Source: Burkholderia seminalis DSM 23518
GTDB taxonomy: Bacteria; Pseudomonadota; Gammaproteobacteria; Burkholderiales; Burkholderiaceae
Length of the DNA: 64,000 nt
Direction: 5' to 3'
Assembly: GCF_902832885.1 (NCBI RefSeq)
Contig: NZ_CADFDK010000008.1
Location: 186,001 to 250,000, forward strand
The translations under genes and the position numbers were made by a program. The notes beneath the pieces were generated by a model, which saw only the letters and a program-made list of their open reading frames with translations, ran no database searches and was not told the DNA's origin. This document shows positions 17,363 through 26,732 of this stretch, piece by piece; within the stretch, counting starts at the first letter, position 1; each line of letters begins with the position of its first letter.

Positions 17363-17965
17363 TCAGCCCGCCTTGCGCTTGCGTGCCGGCTGTTTCCGGC
17401 CGAGCGCCGCGCACCGCGCGTGGCACGGGCAGCCGATCTCGTGATCGTTGACCATGCCGGTTGCCTGCATCAGTGCATAGCAGATCGTCGAGCCGACGAA
17501 CTTGCAGCCGTATGCCTTCAGCGCCTTGCTGAGCGCGTCGGACTGTTCCGTCGACGCGGGCGCGTCGCGGTACGACTGCCATGCATTCTGGATCGGCGTA
17601 TTGCCGACGAACGACCACAAAAATGCGGCGAGCGAACCGTGTTCGTCGCGGATGCGCTGCACGGCGCGCGCATTGGTGACCGCCGATTCGACCTTCGCGC
17701 GGTTGCGCACGATGCCCGGATTCTCCAGCAGCTTGTCGATGCGCTTCGGCGTGAAGCGCGCGACGGCGTCGACGTCGAACTCGGCGAACGCGTCGCGATA
17801 CCCCGCGCGCTTGTTCAGGATCGTCGACCACGACAGCCCGGCCTGCGCGCCTTCCAGGATCAGCATTTCGAACAGGTGGCGATCGTCGTGCGACGGCACG
17901 CCCCACTCGGTGTCGTGATAGTGAGCGTCCGCTTCCGTCTTCACCCAGTTGCACCGCTGCGACAT
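17363..17965 (-). CDS. tag: DNA-3-methyladenine glycosylase I
   Basis: A 200-aa enzyme that removes 3-methyladenine from alkylated DNA. It has the family's zinc-snap residues: Cys5 and a His in HYHDTEWGVP near the N-terminus, and the C-terminal NDHEIGCPCHARC. The substrate pocket segment LILEGAQAGLSWSTIL (with the catalytic Glu) is intact and the length is normal. It stands alone, convergent with the PepSY gene and divergent from the kinase gene. Confidence 0.93.
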   Translation of the reverse strand: MSQRCNWVKTEADAHYHDTEWGVPSHDDRHLFEMLILEGAQAGLSWSTILNKRAGYRDAFAEFDVDAVARFTPKRIDKLLENPGIVRNRAKVESAVTNARAVQRIRDEHGSLAAFLWSFVGNTPIQNAWQSYRDAPASTEQSDALSKALKAYGCKFVGSTICYALMQATGMVNDHEIGCPCHARCAALGRKQPARKRKAG

Positions 17966-18107
17966 CGTCTGCCTCGTTTTCAGTGTCGAATCGATCGTGC
18001 CAGCATAGCGGAAGCCCTTTTTGCGGGATAGCCGGCCGAACGGCAGATGGGCGCGCGGCGCCGATCCGGTTAAGCTTGGCGCCTGTTCGAATCAGCGGGA
18101 TGAAGGC

Positions 18108-18989
18108 ATGGCGGCATTACTTTTTGCGATCGGCATCGACGGCGGCGGCACGGGCACGCGCGCGGTGCTGGCCGACCGGCACGGGCGCGAGCTCGCGCAG
18201 GGGCGCGGCGGCCCGTCGGGGCTCGGGCTTGGCATCGAGCGCGCGTGGGCGTCGATCGGTGCGGCGTGCGCGGACGCGTTCACGCAGGCCGGCCTTGCGT
18301 TCGACTGGTCGCAGTGCGCGCTCGGCTGCGGGCTCGCGGGCGTCAACAATGCGGCGTGGCTCGCAGCGTTCCGGGCGCAGGCTCCGCTCGGCGCGCTCGC
18401 GATCGAGAGCGATGCATATACGACGGTCGTCGGTGCGCACGGCGGCGCGCCGGGGCTCATCGTCGCGCTCGGCACCGGCAGCATCGCGGCGGCGCTCGAC
18501 GCGGGCGGCGCGTGCCGGATCGCCGGCGGGTTCGGCTTTCCGTCCGGCGACGAGGCGAGCGGCGCGTGGCTCGGCGTGCGCGCGCTCGCATACGCGCAAC
18601 AGGCGCTCGACGGCCGCGTGCCGCGCGATGCGTTCGCCGATGCGCTGCTCGCGGAAACGGGCGCGCAGGATCGCGACGCGCTCGTCCAGTGGTCGTGCGA
18701 CGCGAACCAGACGATCTACGCGCGTCTCGCGCCGGTCGTGTTCACGCACCGCACGCATCCGGTGGCGGGCGCGCTGATCGCGCAGGCCGGCGACGAGATC
18801 GGCAAGATGATCGACGCGCTCGATCCGCAGCACGCGCTGCCGGTCGCCCTGTGCGGCGGGCTGGCGGATGCACTCGCGCCGGCCGTGCCGGCGCGCCATG
18901 CCGCGCGGCTGCGCGCGCCGCTCGACGATTCCGCACATGGCGCGCTGCGGCTCGCGCTGCAGGCGCTGCGGGTGGCGGAAGGCGGCTGA
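18108..18989 (+). CDS. BadF/BadG/BcrA/BcrD-type ATPase, probable glucosamine or N-acetylglucosamine kinase
   Basis: A 293-aa member of the ASKHA sugar-kinase fold. Phosphate-1 motif AIGIDGGGTGTRAVLAD lies at the N-terminus, the second phosphate loop is VALGTGSIAA near residue 120, and GGFGFPSGDEASGAWLG and CGGLADAL follow. Proteins of this type phosphorylate amino sugars released from chitin or from cell-wall recycling. Start ATG 18108 follows a GGGATGAAGG ribosome site. No transporter or other amino-sugar gene is adjacent, so the substrate remains uncertain. Confidence 0.75.
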   Translation: MAALLFAIGIDGGGTGTRAVLADRHGRELAQGRGGPSGLGLGIERAWASIGAACADAFTQAGLAFDWSQCALGCGLAGVNNAAWLAAFRAQAPLGALAIESDAYTTVVGAHGGAPGLIVALGTGSIAAALDAGGACRIAGGFGFPSGDEASGAWLGVRALAYAQQALDGRVPRDAFADALLAETGAQDRDALVQWSCDANQTIYARLAPVVFTHRTHPVAGALIAQAGDEIGKMIDALDPQHALPVALCGGLADALAPAVPARHAARLRAPLDDSAHGALRLALQALRVAEGG

Positions 18990-19133
18990 AGCGAGGCAAC
19001 GCGGGCCAGGGCGGGGTGGAAGGCGCGTCGGCGCAGCGCCGAAGGCGGCTTGACCGGGAACCGCCCGGCGCGCCGCCGGGCACGACGTTAAAATGGCGAT
19101 TCCGCAGCGTCCTGTGCGCCATTCTCCCGTCCC

Positions 19134-19958
19134 ATGTACAAAGTCATCGCCACCGATCTCGACGGTACCCTGCTGAACAGCGACCACCAGCTCGATCCGT
19201 ACACGATCGACACCGTCCGCCGGCTCGACCGCGACGGCCTGCAGTTCGTGATCGCGACGGGGCGCCATTACGCGGACGTCGCCGGCATTCGCGACGTGCT
19301 CGGCATCCGGCCGTACCTGATCACGTCGAACGGCGCGCGCGTGCATGCGCCGGACGACACGACGATTCACGCGCAGGACATCGATCCCGCGATCGTCCGC
19401 AGCCTCGTGCAGCCGGAGGTCACCGGCGCGCATGGCCGCACGATCGTCAACCTGTTCACCAACGACGGCTGGCTGATCGACCGCGACGCGCCGCACCTGC
19501 TCGACTTCCACCAGGATTCGGGCTTCCGCTACGACGTGATCGACATGGCCGCGCACGACGGCGCCGATATCGCGAAGGTGCTGTATATCGGCGAGCCGGC
19601 CGATCTGGCGGTCGTCGCCGAGCAGATGCGCGTGCGCTTCGGCGATGCGCTGTACGTCACGTATTCGCTGCCCGACTGTCTGGAAGTGATGACCGCGAAC
19701 GTGTCGAAAGGCCGCGCGCTGCGCACGGTGCTCGGGCGGCTCGGCGTCGATACCGGCCACTGCATCGCGTTCGGCGACAACATGAACGACATCGACCTGC
19801 TCGAAACCGCCGGTCACGCGTTCATGATGAACAACGCGAACCCCGACCTGGTCGCGCGGCTGCCGCACATTCCGCGGATCGGCAACAACTTCGATGCAGG
19901 GGTCGCCCGGCACCTGCGCTCGCTGTTCTCGCTCGAGGACAACGTCGCCGCTTCCTGA
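19134..19958 (+). CDS. Cof-type HAD-IIB family phosphatase
   Basis: A 274-aa cytoplasmic hydrolase. Motif I is DLDGTLL (Asp8 and Asp10), motif II is ITSNGAR, and motif IV is AFGDNMNDIDLLETAG. The cap domain lies between motifs II and III, as expected for subclass IIB (YidA/YbjI type). These enzymes dephosphorylate small sugar phosphates or flavin nucleotides with broad specificity. Monocistronic, ending at a bidirectional hairpin shared with aqpZ. Confidence 0.85.
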   Translation: MYKVIATDLDGTLLNSDHQLDPYTIDTVRRLDRDGLQFVIATGRHYADVAGIRDVLGIRPYLITSNGARVHAPDDTTIHAQDIDPAIVRSLVQPEVTGAHGRTIVNLFTNDGWLIDRDAPHLLDFHQDSGFRYDVIDMAAHDGADIAKVLYIGEPADLAVVAEQMRVRFGDALYVTYSLPDCLEVMTANVSKGRALRTVLGRLGVDTGHCIAFGDNMNDIDLLETAGHAFMMNNANPDLVARLPHIPRIGNNFDAGVARHLRSLFSLEDNVAAS

Positions 19959-19998
19959 GCGTCCGGCCCCGGGCGCGTGTCCCGTGCGGAAATGAAAA

Positions 19999-20019
19999 AC
20001 GGGCGCCAGTGGCGCCCGT
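19999..20019 (-). terminator. Hairpin terminator between the HAD gene and aqpZ
   Basis: A 10-bp arm ACGGGCGCCA is followed after one base by its exact complement. On the - strand it is followed by TTTTT, so it serves aqpZ best, and as a hairpin it may also stop the convergent HAD transcript. Confidence 0.7.
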
Positions 20020-20090
20020 CGAAATTGCCTGCCTCGATGTTGTTGGACAGCGTGAGGCTCGCTGCTCTGCTCGCTTGACCCCGTAGTGTT

Positions 20091-20834
20091 TTATTCGCTT
20101 GTGCGAGCCGATGCCGGAAGCAGGTCGACGGCGTCGTCACGCCCGGCGACCAGCGGGTAGATGATCCCTGCGAGTACCGCGCCGATCATCGGCGCCACCC
20201 AGAACAGCCAGAGCTGGCCGATCGCGTCGCCGCCGACGAACAGCGCCGGGCCGGTCGAGCGCGCCGGGTTCACCGACGTGTTGGTGACCGGGATCGAGAT
20301 CAGGTGAATCAGCGTCAGGCACAGGCCGATCGCGATCGGCGCGAAGCCGGCCGGCACACCGCGCTTGTCGGTCGCGCCGAGGATCACGAACAGGAAGAAG
20401 CCCGTCATCACGACTTCGCAGATGAACGATGCGCTCAGCGAGTAGTGGCCGGGCGAGCGATCGCCGAAGCCGTTCGTCGCAAAGCCGCTGCCGACGACGT
20501 CGAAGCCCGGCTTGCCGGTGGCGATCAGGTACAGCACGAACGCGCCGAGCGTGGCGCCGACGACCTGCGCGACGATGTACGGAGCGAGATCGCGTGCCGG
20601 GAAGCGGCCGGCGACCGTCAGGCCGACGCTGACCGCCGGATTCAGGTGGCAACCCGAGATGTGGCCGATTGCGAATGCCATCGTCAGCACGGTCAGGCCG
20701 AAGGCAAGTGCGACGCCGGCAAAGCCGATGCCGAGGCCCGGAAAGGCGGCGGCCAGCACGGCGCTTCCGCACCCGCCGAGCACCAGCCAGAACGTGCCGA
20801 ATACCTCTGCAGCGAGACGCTGAGAAAGATTCAT
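20091..20834 (-). CDS. aqpZ: Aquaporin Z, water channel
   Basis: A 247-aa inner-membrane channel with six hydrophobic helices and the two half-helix NPA motifs in HLNPAVSVG and SVNPARSTG, the Arg after the second NPA being the selectivity-filter arginine. The N-terminus [20 protein letters not shown] is typical of AqpZ. ATG 20834 has a GAGGT ribosome site; an in-frame start 11 codons upstream lacks one. Confidence 0.95.
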   Translation of the reverse strand: MNLSQRLAAEVFGTFWLVLGGCGSAVLAAAFPGLGIGFAGVALAFGLTVLTMAFAIGHISGCHLNPAVSVGLTVAGRFPARDLAPYIVAQVVGATLGAFVLYLIATGKPGFDVVGSGFATNGFGDRSPGHYSLSASFICEVVMTGFFLFVILGATDKRGVPAGFAPIAIGLCLTLIHLISIPVTNTSVNPARSTGPALFVGGDAIGQLWLFWVAPMIGAVLAGIIYPLVAGRDDAVDLLPASARTSE

Positions 20835-21134
20835 GTAAGGACCTCGTTCAAGTGGGTTGAAGACCACCGGACGACACTGCGGATTTAATCCCTCGCCCGG
20901 AATTGGTCTGGATTATAGGAAATGAATCGCGTCCGGGAGGGTCAACGATTGTTAAATTTGAATGGCTGACGAATGCCTTTTATTAGAATAAGTCCGCATT
21001 CTCGATAAAGCCGAATCGGTTAAAGATGACAGTATTTATTTCGAAGGGCAGGGCGGCAGTGCGGATGACGTAACGGGTGTTGGCGTCCCGGCCGGATTCG
21101 CCGGGGCCGCATCATCGAAAAGGGGAGTCGAAAA
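20835..21134. other. 300-bp AT-richer intergenic region
   Basis: Divergent promoter region for aqpZ and the first H-NS gene. It is noticeably richer in A/T than its surroundings; apart from the promoter listed separately, nothing else was recognised. Confidence 0.5.
20958..20986 (+). promoter_or_regulatory. Candidate sigma-70 promoter of the first H-NS gene
   Basis: TTGAAT (20958-20963), a 17-bp spacer and TATTAG (20981-20986), about 150 bp before the start codon, in an AT-rich context. Confidence 0.4.
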
Positions 21135-21431
21135 ATGTCTCAATACGCGAAACTCAAGGCGCAGATCGCTGATCTGCAGGCTCAGGCGGACGACGTGCGC
21201 CGCCAGGAAGTGGCGGCGGTCATTGCCGACGTCCAGCGAATGATTGCGGAATACGGCCTGACGGCCCAGGACCTGGGCTTCGCGGAACGGGCACGGCGCG
21301 GGCGCCCGCCGAAGAAGGCGCCGCTGCCGCCGAAATACCGCGATCCGAAGTCGGGTGCCACCTGGAGCGGGCGCGGCAAGCCGCCGAATTGGATCGTCGG
21401 GAAAAACCGCGATCGTTTCCTGATCGAATGA
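21135..21431 (+). CDS. H-NS family nucleoid-associated protein (copy 1)
   Basis: A 98-aa DNA-binding protein. Residues 1-50 form an oligomerising coiled coil (LKAQIADLQAQADDVRRQEV); a basic linker RRGRPPKKAP leads to the C-terminal domain with the H-NS core DPKSGATWSGRGKPPNWI. It binds AT-rich DNA and silences genes. Shorter than E. coli H-NS, as usual for Burkholderia. It shares its terminator with the convergent glycosyltransferase. Confidence 0.92.
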   Translation: MSQYAKLKAQIADLQAQADDVRRQEVAAVIADVQRMIAEYGLTAQDLGFAERARRGRPPKKAPLPPKYRDPKSGATWSGRGKPPNWIVGKNRDRFLIE

Positions 21432-21445
21432 CCGGAAGCCGAAAA

Positions 21446-21477
21446 GAAAGAGCCGCATCGTCGATGCGGCTCTTTTG
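21446..21477. terminator. Bidirectional terminator between H-NS copy 1 and the glycosyltransferase
   Basis: An AAAGAGCCGCAT arm pairs with ATGCGGCTCTTT across a 5-nt loop. The hairpin is flanked by A-runs on the left and T-runs on the right, so it works in both directions. Confidence 0.8.
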
Positions 21478-21534
21478 TTTTACGCGCCGATTTCGGCGCG
21501 GATTTTGCTGAGTATTTCCGCGCGGATTTCCGCG

Positions 21535-22599
21535 TCAGGCGCTCGCGACCCGGCGCAATACCGGTTGCTTGGCCGCCGCGCAAAGCGATTCGTAAGTTTC
21601 GACATAACGCTGCGCCATTGCCTTCGAGCTGAAGCGCGTGTCGAAACGCTGGCGGATCGCGGTGCGCGACAGCGTGTCGATCCGGTGCAGCGCCCCGACC
21701 GCGCCCTGCACGTCCTCGACGATGAAGCCGGTCACGCCGTCCTCGATCACTTCCGGCACCGAGCCGCGGTTGAACGCGACGACCGGCGTGCCGCAGGCCA
21801 TCGCCTCGATCATCACCAGGCCGAACGGCTCCGGCCAGTCGATCGGGAACAGCAGCGCCTTCGCGCCGGACAGGAACGCGGGCTTCTGCGCCTCGTTGAT
21901 CTCGCCGATGAATTCGACGTGCGCCTGGCCGAGCAGCGGCTCGATCACTTCCTTGAAATAGTCGGCGTCGGCCTTGTCGACCTTCGCGGCGATCTTCAGC
22001 GGCAGCCCGCTTTGCGCGGCGATCCGGATCGCGGTGTCGACGCGCTTTTCGGGACAGATCCGGCCGAGGAACGCGAGGTATTCGGGTTTCACGCCCGGCT
22101 GCGGCGTCAGCAGCGTGTCGGGCAGCCCGTGATACACGGTGCCGGCCCACGCGGCCTGCGGCAGCGGCTTGCGCTGGTTGTTCGAGATCGACACGACCGG
22201 CGCGTCCGGGAACGCGTCGAACACCGGCTGCAGCTCGGGCAGGTCGAGGCGGCCGTGCAGCGTCGTCACGTACGGCGTGTCGAGGCGCGACATCAGCGGG
22301 AACGGCAGGTAGTCGAGGTGGAAATGCAGCACGTCGAATTCGTGCGCGACCCGGGCCACCTGCTCGAGGAGCCGCATGTGGGGTGCCATCGAATCGCGGA
22401 TCGACGGGTCGAGCCGCAGGGCGCGCGGCCACGCCGCCTCGAGACGGGCCGACGTGACGGAGTCGCCGCTGGCGAACAGCGTCACGTCGTGGCCGAGTTC
22501 GACGAGCGCCTCGGTGAGGTAGGACACGACACGCTCGGTGCCGCCGTAGAGTTTCGGCGGAACGGCTTCGTAAAGCGGCGCGATCTGGGCAATTCGCAT
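21535..22599 (-). CDS. Family 4 glycosyltransferase (GT-B)
   Basis: A 354-aa cytoplasmic or membrane-associated transferase. The N-terminal half begins MRIAQIAPLYEAVPPKLYGG with the donor/acceptor glycine loop. The C-terminal half has FLGRICPEKRVDTAI and the donor-site segment WPEPFGLVMIEAMACGTPVVA with the paired glutamates of GT4 enzymes. The acceptor cannot be told from sequence. It stands alone, with a GGAG ribosome site before ATG 22599 and a long upstream gap shared with flhDC. Confidence 0.85.
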   Translation of the reverse strand: MRIAQIAPLYEAVPPKLYGGTERVVSYLTEALVELGHDVTLFASGDSVTSARLEAAWPRALRLDPSIRDSMAPHMRLLEQVARVAHEFDVLHFHLDYLPFPLMSRLDTPYVTTLHGRLDLPELQPVFDAFPDAPVVSISNNQRKPLPQAAWAGTVYHGLPDTLLTPQPGVKPEYLAFLGRICPEKRVDTAIRIAAQSGLPLKIAAKVDKADADYFKEVIEPLLGQAHVEFIGEINEAQKPAFLSGAKALLFPIDWPEPFGLVMIEAMACGTPVVAFNRGSVPEVIEDGVTGFIVEDVQGAVGALHRIDTLSRTAIRQRFDTRFSSKAMAQRYVETYESLCAAAKQPVLRRVASA

Positions 22600-23265
22600 C
22601 GGTGTTCTCCGGTTTTCGATCCGTGGGCGCCATCGCGCCGACGCGGATCCCATACAACGTTGCGGAACTCGCCGACGCACGCGTCTGGCGTACGTGGCCG
22701 GGCCCTGGACGGGGTGCGCGGGGCGCCGGACGGCAAGCTGCGGGGCGGGCCGGCACGGCTCGCGCCGCCGCCCATTGGAGTCCATTATCGATATCGCCCT
22801 GCGGGGTTCGAGTGTTTTTTCAAACACTTAAGGCTTGTTACACGATGAAATACGCGAAAACCCCGAGAAAAAGGGCGCGGAATCATGAATCGAGATGGCC
22901 GCAACTATTGTTGCGCGATCGTGAAAAACCACTATAATTTTTACCGATCCGATTGTCGGCAGCCCTGCCGGCAAGCCTTCCGCCACCGAGCGGGCGGCCA
23001 TCGGCACCCTCGCAGCCGAATGCGCGCTGTCATCCGCTTTCCCGATTGCCCCTTTCAATTCGCTTTGTCGGAAAAATTCCTACACGGTTTACAGACAAAT
23101 CCTGCATGGCATACGCCACTTCGCTGATACCGACATAAATGGCGTTTGGCCAAAATTCGCCCTGTAAGACTATAAACGAGCCGACAGTGCGCCAGGAGCG
23201 CTCCGATCGAGCAAACGTTTTCATAACACGAATGGCCAAAGCAAAGCTCTTATAACGGGGGAATC
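22600..23265. other. 666-bp regulatory region upstream of flhDC
   Basis: A long, AT-richer stretch between the divergent glycosyltransferase and flhD genes. No gene is supported. Several TGGCCA-type motifs occur near 23.14-23.24 kb. Its size fits a heavily controlled master-regulator promoter, but no specific operator could be assigned apart from the -35/-10 pair listed separately. Confidence 0.5.
23147..23176 (+). promoter_or_regulatory. Candidate sigma-70 promoter of flhDC
   Basis: TTGGCC (23147-23152), an 18-bp spacer and TATAAA (23171-23176), about 90 bp upstream of flhD. TTATAA at 23249-23254 lies too close to the start codon to be preferred. Confidence 0.3.
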
Positions 23266-23586
23266 ATGAGCGCTACCAGCGAAATGCTCAGTGAGATCAA
23301 AGAGGTCAACCTGTCGTACCTCCTCCTCGCGCAGCGCCTGCTGCGGGAAGACAAGGCGATGGGCATGTTCCGCATGGGAATTTCCCAGGAACTCGCCGAC
23401 GTGCTCGCCAACCTCACGCTCGCACAGACCGTGAAGCTTGCCGCGTCGAACCAGATGCTGTGCCGCTTCCGCTTCGACGATCACGCGCTGCTGTCGTCGC
23501 TCGCCGACAAGGGCCGTAGCGATGTCGTCGCGCACGCCCACTCGGCCATCCTGATGGCCGGGCAGCAGGTCGAAGGCGTCCGCTGA
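23266..23586 (+). CDS. flhD: FlhD, flagellar master regulator subunit
   Basis: A 106-aa helical protein that joins FlhC in the FlhD4C2 activator of class II flagellar promoters. Family-typical segments are EIKEVNLSYLLLAQRLLREDK and MFRMGISQELADVLANLT. A run of G's (GGGGG) 6 bp before the ATG is the ribosome site. First gene of the motility region, followed after 93 bp by flhC. Confidence 0.96.
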   Translation: MSATSEMLSEIKEVNLSYLLLAQRLLREDKAMGMFRMGISQELADVLANLTLAQTVKLAASNQMLCRFRFDDHALLSSLADKGRSDVVAHAHSAILMAGQQVEGVR

Positions 23587-23679
23587 TCCATCCCGCCTTG
23601 CGTTGTGTCCCGGCGTACCGCGCCGGAGGGCAGCGTATTGGCCATCCATTCGAACAACGTCAAGCGGACGGTTATCACC

Positions 23680-24234
23680 ATGGCAAGCAAAAGCGTCGTG
23701 ATCGAGGTGAAGGAAATCACCCTCGCCATCGAACTGATCGAACTGGGCGCCCGGCTGCAGCTGCTGGAGGCGGAGACGAGCCTGTCGCGGGACCGTCTGA
23801 TCAAGCTGTACAAGGAACTGAAGGGCGTGTCGCCGCCGAAGGGGATGCTGCCGTTCTCGACCGACTGGTTCATGACGTGGCAGCCGAACATCCACTCGTC
23901 GCTGTTCTACAACATCTACCGGTTCATGCAGGACCACGGCCGCTGCGAGCCGATCCAGTCGATCGTGAAGGCGTACCGGCTCTATCAGGAGCACGTGAAC
24001 CTGTCCGGCGACGAGGCCGCGCTGAGCCTCACGCGGGCATGGACGCTCGTGCGCTTCTTCGATTCGGGGATGCTGCAGATGACCCCGTGCACGCGCTGCG
24101 GCGGCCACTTCGTCGCGCATGCGCATGATCCGCATCAAGGTTTCGTGTGCGGCCTCTGCCAGCCGCCGTCGCGTGCCGGCAAGACCCGCAAGGCCGCCGC
24201 CGCGCGCGCCGAACTGGCTGCCACCGCGGCCTGA
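23680..24234 (+). CDS. flhC: FlhC, flagellar master regulator subunit
   Basis: A 184-aa DNA-binding partner of FlhD. The four zinc-binding cysteines are present in CTRCGG and CGLCQ near residues 145-165, and FSTDWFMTWQPNIHSSLFYN is strongly conserved in the family. The start at ATG 23680 (MASKSVV) is chosen because the upstream in-frame extension is not FlhC-like. Activates downstream flagellar operons, probably including flhBAFG-fliA. Confidence 0.96.
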   Translation: MASKSVVIEVKEITLAIELIELGARLQLLEAETSLSRDRLIKLYKELKGVSPPKGMLPFSTDWFMTWQPNIHSSLFYNIYRFMQDHGRCEPIQSIVKAYRLYQEHVNLSGDEAALSLTRAWTLVRFFDSGMLQMTPCTRCGGHFVAHAHDPHQGFVCGLCQPPSRAGKTRKAAAARAELAATAA

Positions 24235-24402
24235 GCGCCGCCGGGCGGGGCGCGGGCGGTTGCCGCGGGCCGCGCGAATCGTCCGTGCCGTGCTGGTAAA
24301 CACTGCCGGGCCGCCGCCGGGCGGCCGCGAAAGTTTTCCTGCCGACTGCCGTAAACCTGTTTAACGGCGGTCTTCCCGCCGGTCTTTCGTGAGGGACAGG
24401 CA

Positions 24403-25263
24403 GTGCTGATTATCGTGGGAACACTCGTGACGCTGTTGTCCGTCTTCGGCGGCTATGCGCTGGCAGGCGGGCATCTGGGCGCATTGATCCAGCCGGTCGA
24501 GATCCTGATGATCGTGGGCGCCGGCGTCGGCGCATTCATCCTCGGCAACGGCGGCAAGACCATCAAGGCCACGCTGCGCGTGCTGCCGACCCTCTTCAAA
24601 GGGTCGAAGTACACGAAGGACGTCTACATGGAGCTGATGGCGCTGCTCTACGTGCTGCTGGCGAAGGCGCGCAAGGAAGGCACGCTGACGCTCGAGGCCG
24701 ACATCGACGATCCGGAAAAGAGCCCAATTTTCACGCAATACCCGAAGATCCTCGCCGATCATCACATCGTCGAGTTCCTGACCGACTACCTGCGCCTGAT
24801 GGTGGGCGGCAACATGAACGCGTTCGAGATCGAGAGCCTGATGGACGAGGAGATCGAGACGCACCACGCGGAAGGCGAAGGCCCCGCGCACGCGCTGATG
24901 CGCGTCGGCGACGCGATGCCGGCGTTCGGCATCGTCGCGGCCGTGATGGGCGTGGTCCACACGATGGCGTCGGCCGACAAGCCGCCCGCGGTGCTCGGCG
25001 CGATGATCGCGCAGGCGCTGGTCGGCACCTTCCTCGGGATCCTGCTGTCGTACGGGCTGATCGGGCCGCTCGCGAGCCTGGCGGAGCAGCGCGTCGCCGA
25101 GTCGACGAAGATGTTCCAGTGCATCAAGGTGACGATCCTCGCGACGCTGAACGGCTATGCGCCGGCGATTGCCGTCGAGTTCGGCCGCAAGGTGCTGTTC
25201 TCGACCGAGCGCCCGTCGTTCTCGGAGCTCGAAGAGCACGTGCGCCGGGTGAAGGCGAAGTGA
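24403..25263 (+). CDS. motA: MotA, flagellar stator proton channel subunit
   Basis: A 286-aa inner-membrane protein with four helices: two near the N-terminus (LIIVGTLVTLLSVFGGYALAG; ILMIVGAGVGAFILG) and two near residues 165-220 (AFGIVAAVMGVVHTM; GTFLGILLSYGLIGPLA). The large cytoplasmic loop between them contacts FliG. It starts at GTG 24403, 168 bp after flhC, with the classical MotA N-terminus. Cotranscribed with motB 13 bp downstream. Confidence 0.95.
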   Translation: MLIIVGTLVTLLSVFGGYALAGGHLGALIQPVEILMIVGAGVGAFILGNGGKTIKATLRVLPTLFKGSKYTKDVYMELMALLYVLLAKARKEGTLTLEADIDDPEKSPIFTQYPKILADHHIVEFLTDYLRLMVGGNMNAFEIESLMDEEIETHHAEGEGPAHALMRVGDAMPAFGIVAAVMGVVHTMASADKPPAVLGAMIAQALVGTFLGILLSYGLIGPLASLAEQRVAESTKMFQCIKVTILATLNGYAPAIAVEFGRKVLFSTERPSFSELEEHVRRVKAK

Positions 25264-25276
25264 CGCGGAGCGCACG

Positions 25277-26293
25277 ATGAGCAAGAGCAAGGATCGCGCG
25301 ATCGTCGTCAAGCGGGTGGCCCCGGCGAAGAAGGGCCACCACGGCGGCGCATGGAAGCTCGCGTACGCGGATTTCATGACCGCGATGATGGCGTTCTTCC
25401 TGTTGATGTGGCTGCTGAGCTCGGTCACGCCGGTGCAGCTGAAGGGCATCGCCGAATACTTCAACACGCCGCTGAAGGCCGCGCTGTTCGGCAGCGGCGA
25501 CCGCAATTCGCAGGACTCCAGCATCCTCAACGCCGGCGGCCGCGACCTGTCGAGCGTCGACGCCGGCACGCTGCGCCGCACCGACGGCTCGACGCAGCTC
25601 GCCGATCGCGTCGCGAAGGCCGGCGACGACAACACGCGCTCGCAGGCGCAGGGCGCGCAGGACCGGCTCGAGCAGGCGCGCCTGCACGACCTGCAGATCA
25701 AGCTGATGGCCGCGATCGAGGCGAATCCGACGTTGCGCCAGTTCAAGCAGCAGATCCGCATCGATTCGACGCTGATGGGGCTGCGCATCGAGATCGTCGA
25801 TTCGCAGAAGCGGCCGATGTTCGCGATGTCGAGCGACCGCGTCGAGCCGTACATGCGCGACATCCTGCGCGAGATCGGCAAGACGCTGAACGACGTGCCG
25901 AACCGGATCATCGTCCAGGGCCATACCGACGCCGTGCCGTACGCGGGCGGCGAGGGCGGCTACAGCAACTGGGAGCTGTCGGCCGATCGCGCGAACGCGT
26001 CGCGCCGCGAGCTGATCTCCGGCGGCATGGACGAGGCGAAAGTGCTGCGCGTGCTCGGCCTCGCGTCGACGCAGAACCTGAACAAGGCCGACCCGCTCGA
26101 TCCGGAAAACCGCCGGATCAGCGTGATCGTGCTGAACCGCAAATCCGAAGAGGCGCTGATGCGCGATGACGCGACGACCACGACGCTGTCGGCCGATGCG
26201 GCCGGCTCGAAGCAGCTCGCGCAGCAGCTCGGCGCGGCGCCGGCCGTGCGCCCCGCGCTCGCGGCGTCCGCCGTCGCGGTGCCGAAACCCTGA
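25277..26293 (+). CDS. motB: MotB, flagellar stator peptidoglycan-anchoring subunit
   Basis: A 338-aa protein with one transmembrane helix, WKLAYADFMTAMMAFFLLMW, whose Asp32 is the proton-binding residue. An OmpA-like domain at about residues 180-285 (IIVQGHTDAVPYAG then NWELSADRANASRREL) binds peptidoglycan. An Ala-rich tail of about 40 residues follows. Forms the stator with MotA. Confidence 0.95.
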   Translation: MSKSKDRAIVVKRVAPAKKGHHGGAWKLAYADFMTAMMAFFLLMWLLSSVTPVQLKGIAEYFNTPLKAALFGSGDRNSQDSSILNAGGRDLSSVDAGTLRRTDGSTQLADRVAKAGDDNTRSQAQGAQDRLEQARLHDLQIKLMAAIEANPTLRQFKQQIRIDSTLMGLRIEIVDSQKRPMFAMSSDRVEPYMRDILREIGKTLNDVPNRIIVQGHTDAVPYAGGEGGYSNWELSADRANASRRELISGGMDEAKVLRVLGLASTQNLNKADPLDPENRRISVIVLNRKSEEALMRDDATTTTLSADAAGSKQLAQQLGAAPAVRPALAASAVAVPKP

Positions 26294-26321
26294 TATCGAC
26301 AAGACCCGCTCCGAGACAGAC

Positions 26322-26699
26322 ATGATCCGAACCATTCTCGCCATCGACGACTCCGCGACCATGCGCGCCCTGCTGCAGGCGACGCTTGCACAGGCCGGCT
26401 ATGACGTGACGGTGGCGCCGGACGGCGAAGCCGGCTTCGACATGGCCGCGACCGCGCCGTACGACCTGGTGCTGACCGACCAGAACATGCCGCGCAAGAA
26501 CGGGCTCGAGGTGATCGCCGCGCTGCGCAAGCTGACCGCGTATGCGGACACGCCGATCCTCGTGCTGACGACCGAGGGCAGCGATGCCTTCAAGGATGCC
26601 GCGCGCGACGCGGGCGCGACGGGCTGGATCGAGAAGCCGATCGACCCGGCCGTGCTGGTCGACCTGGTCGCGACGCTCTCCGAGCCGGCCGCATCCTGA
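26322..26699 (+). CDS. cheY: CheY-like response regulator (copy 1)
   Basis: A 125-aa single receiver domain. Acidic pair Asp9-Asp10, phospho-acceptor Asp53 (in LTDQNMP), Thr in LTTEGSD and Lys in IEKPID are all in place. It lies directly upstream of cheA, and resembles the CheY proteins coupled to CheA in other betaproteobacteria rather than the motor-type copy at 34.5 kb. It may act as a phosphate sink or auxiliary output (inference). Confidence 0.9.
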   Translation: MIRTILAIDDSATMRALLQATLAQAGYDVTVAPDGEAGFDMAATAPYDLVLTDQNMPRKNGLEVIAALRKLTAYADTPILVLTTEGSDAFKDAARDAGATGWIEKPIDPAVLVDLVATLSEPAAS

Positions 26700-26732
26700 C
26701 ATGAACGCGACGAATTCAACCGGTGACCGGGC

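Noticed and set aside
23598-24128. Alternative frame overlapping flhC
   Set aside because: It has no domain similarity, whereas the flhC frame has conserved residues and the zinc cysteines.
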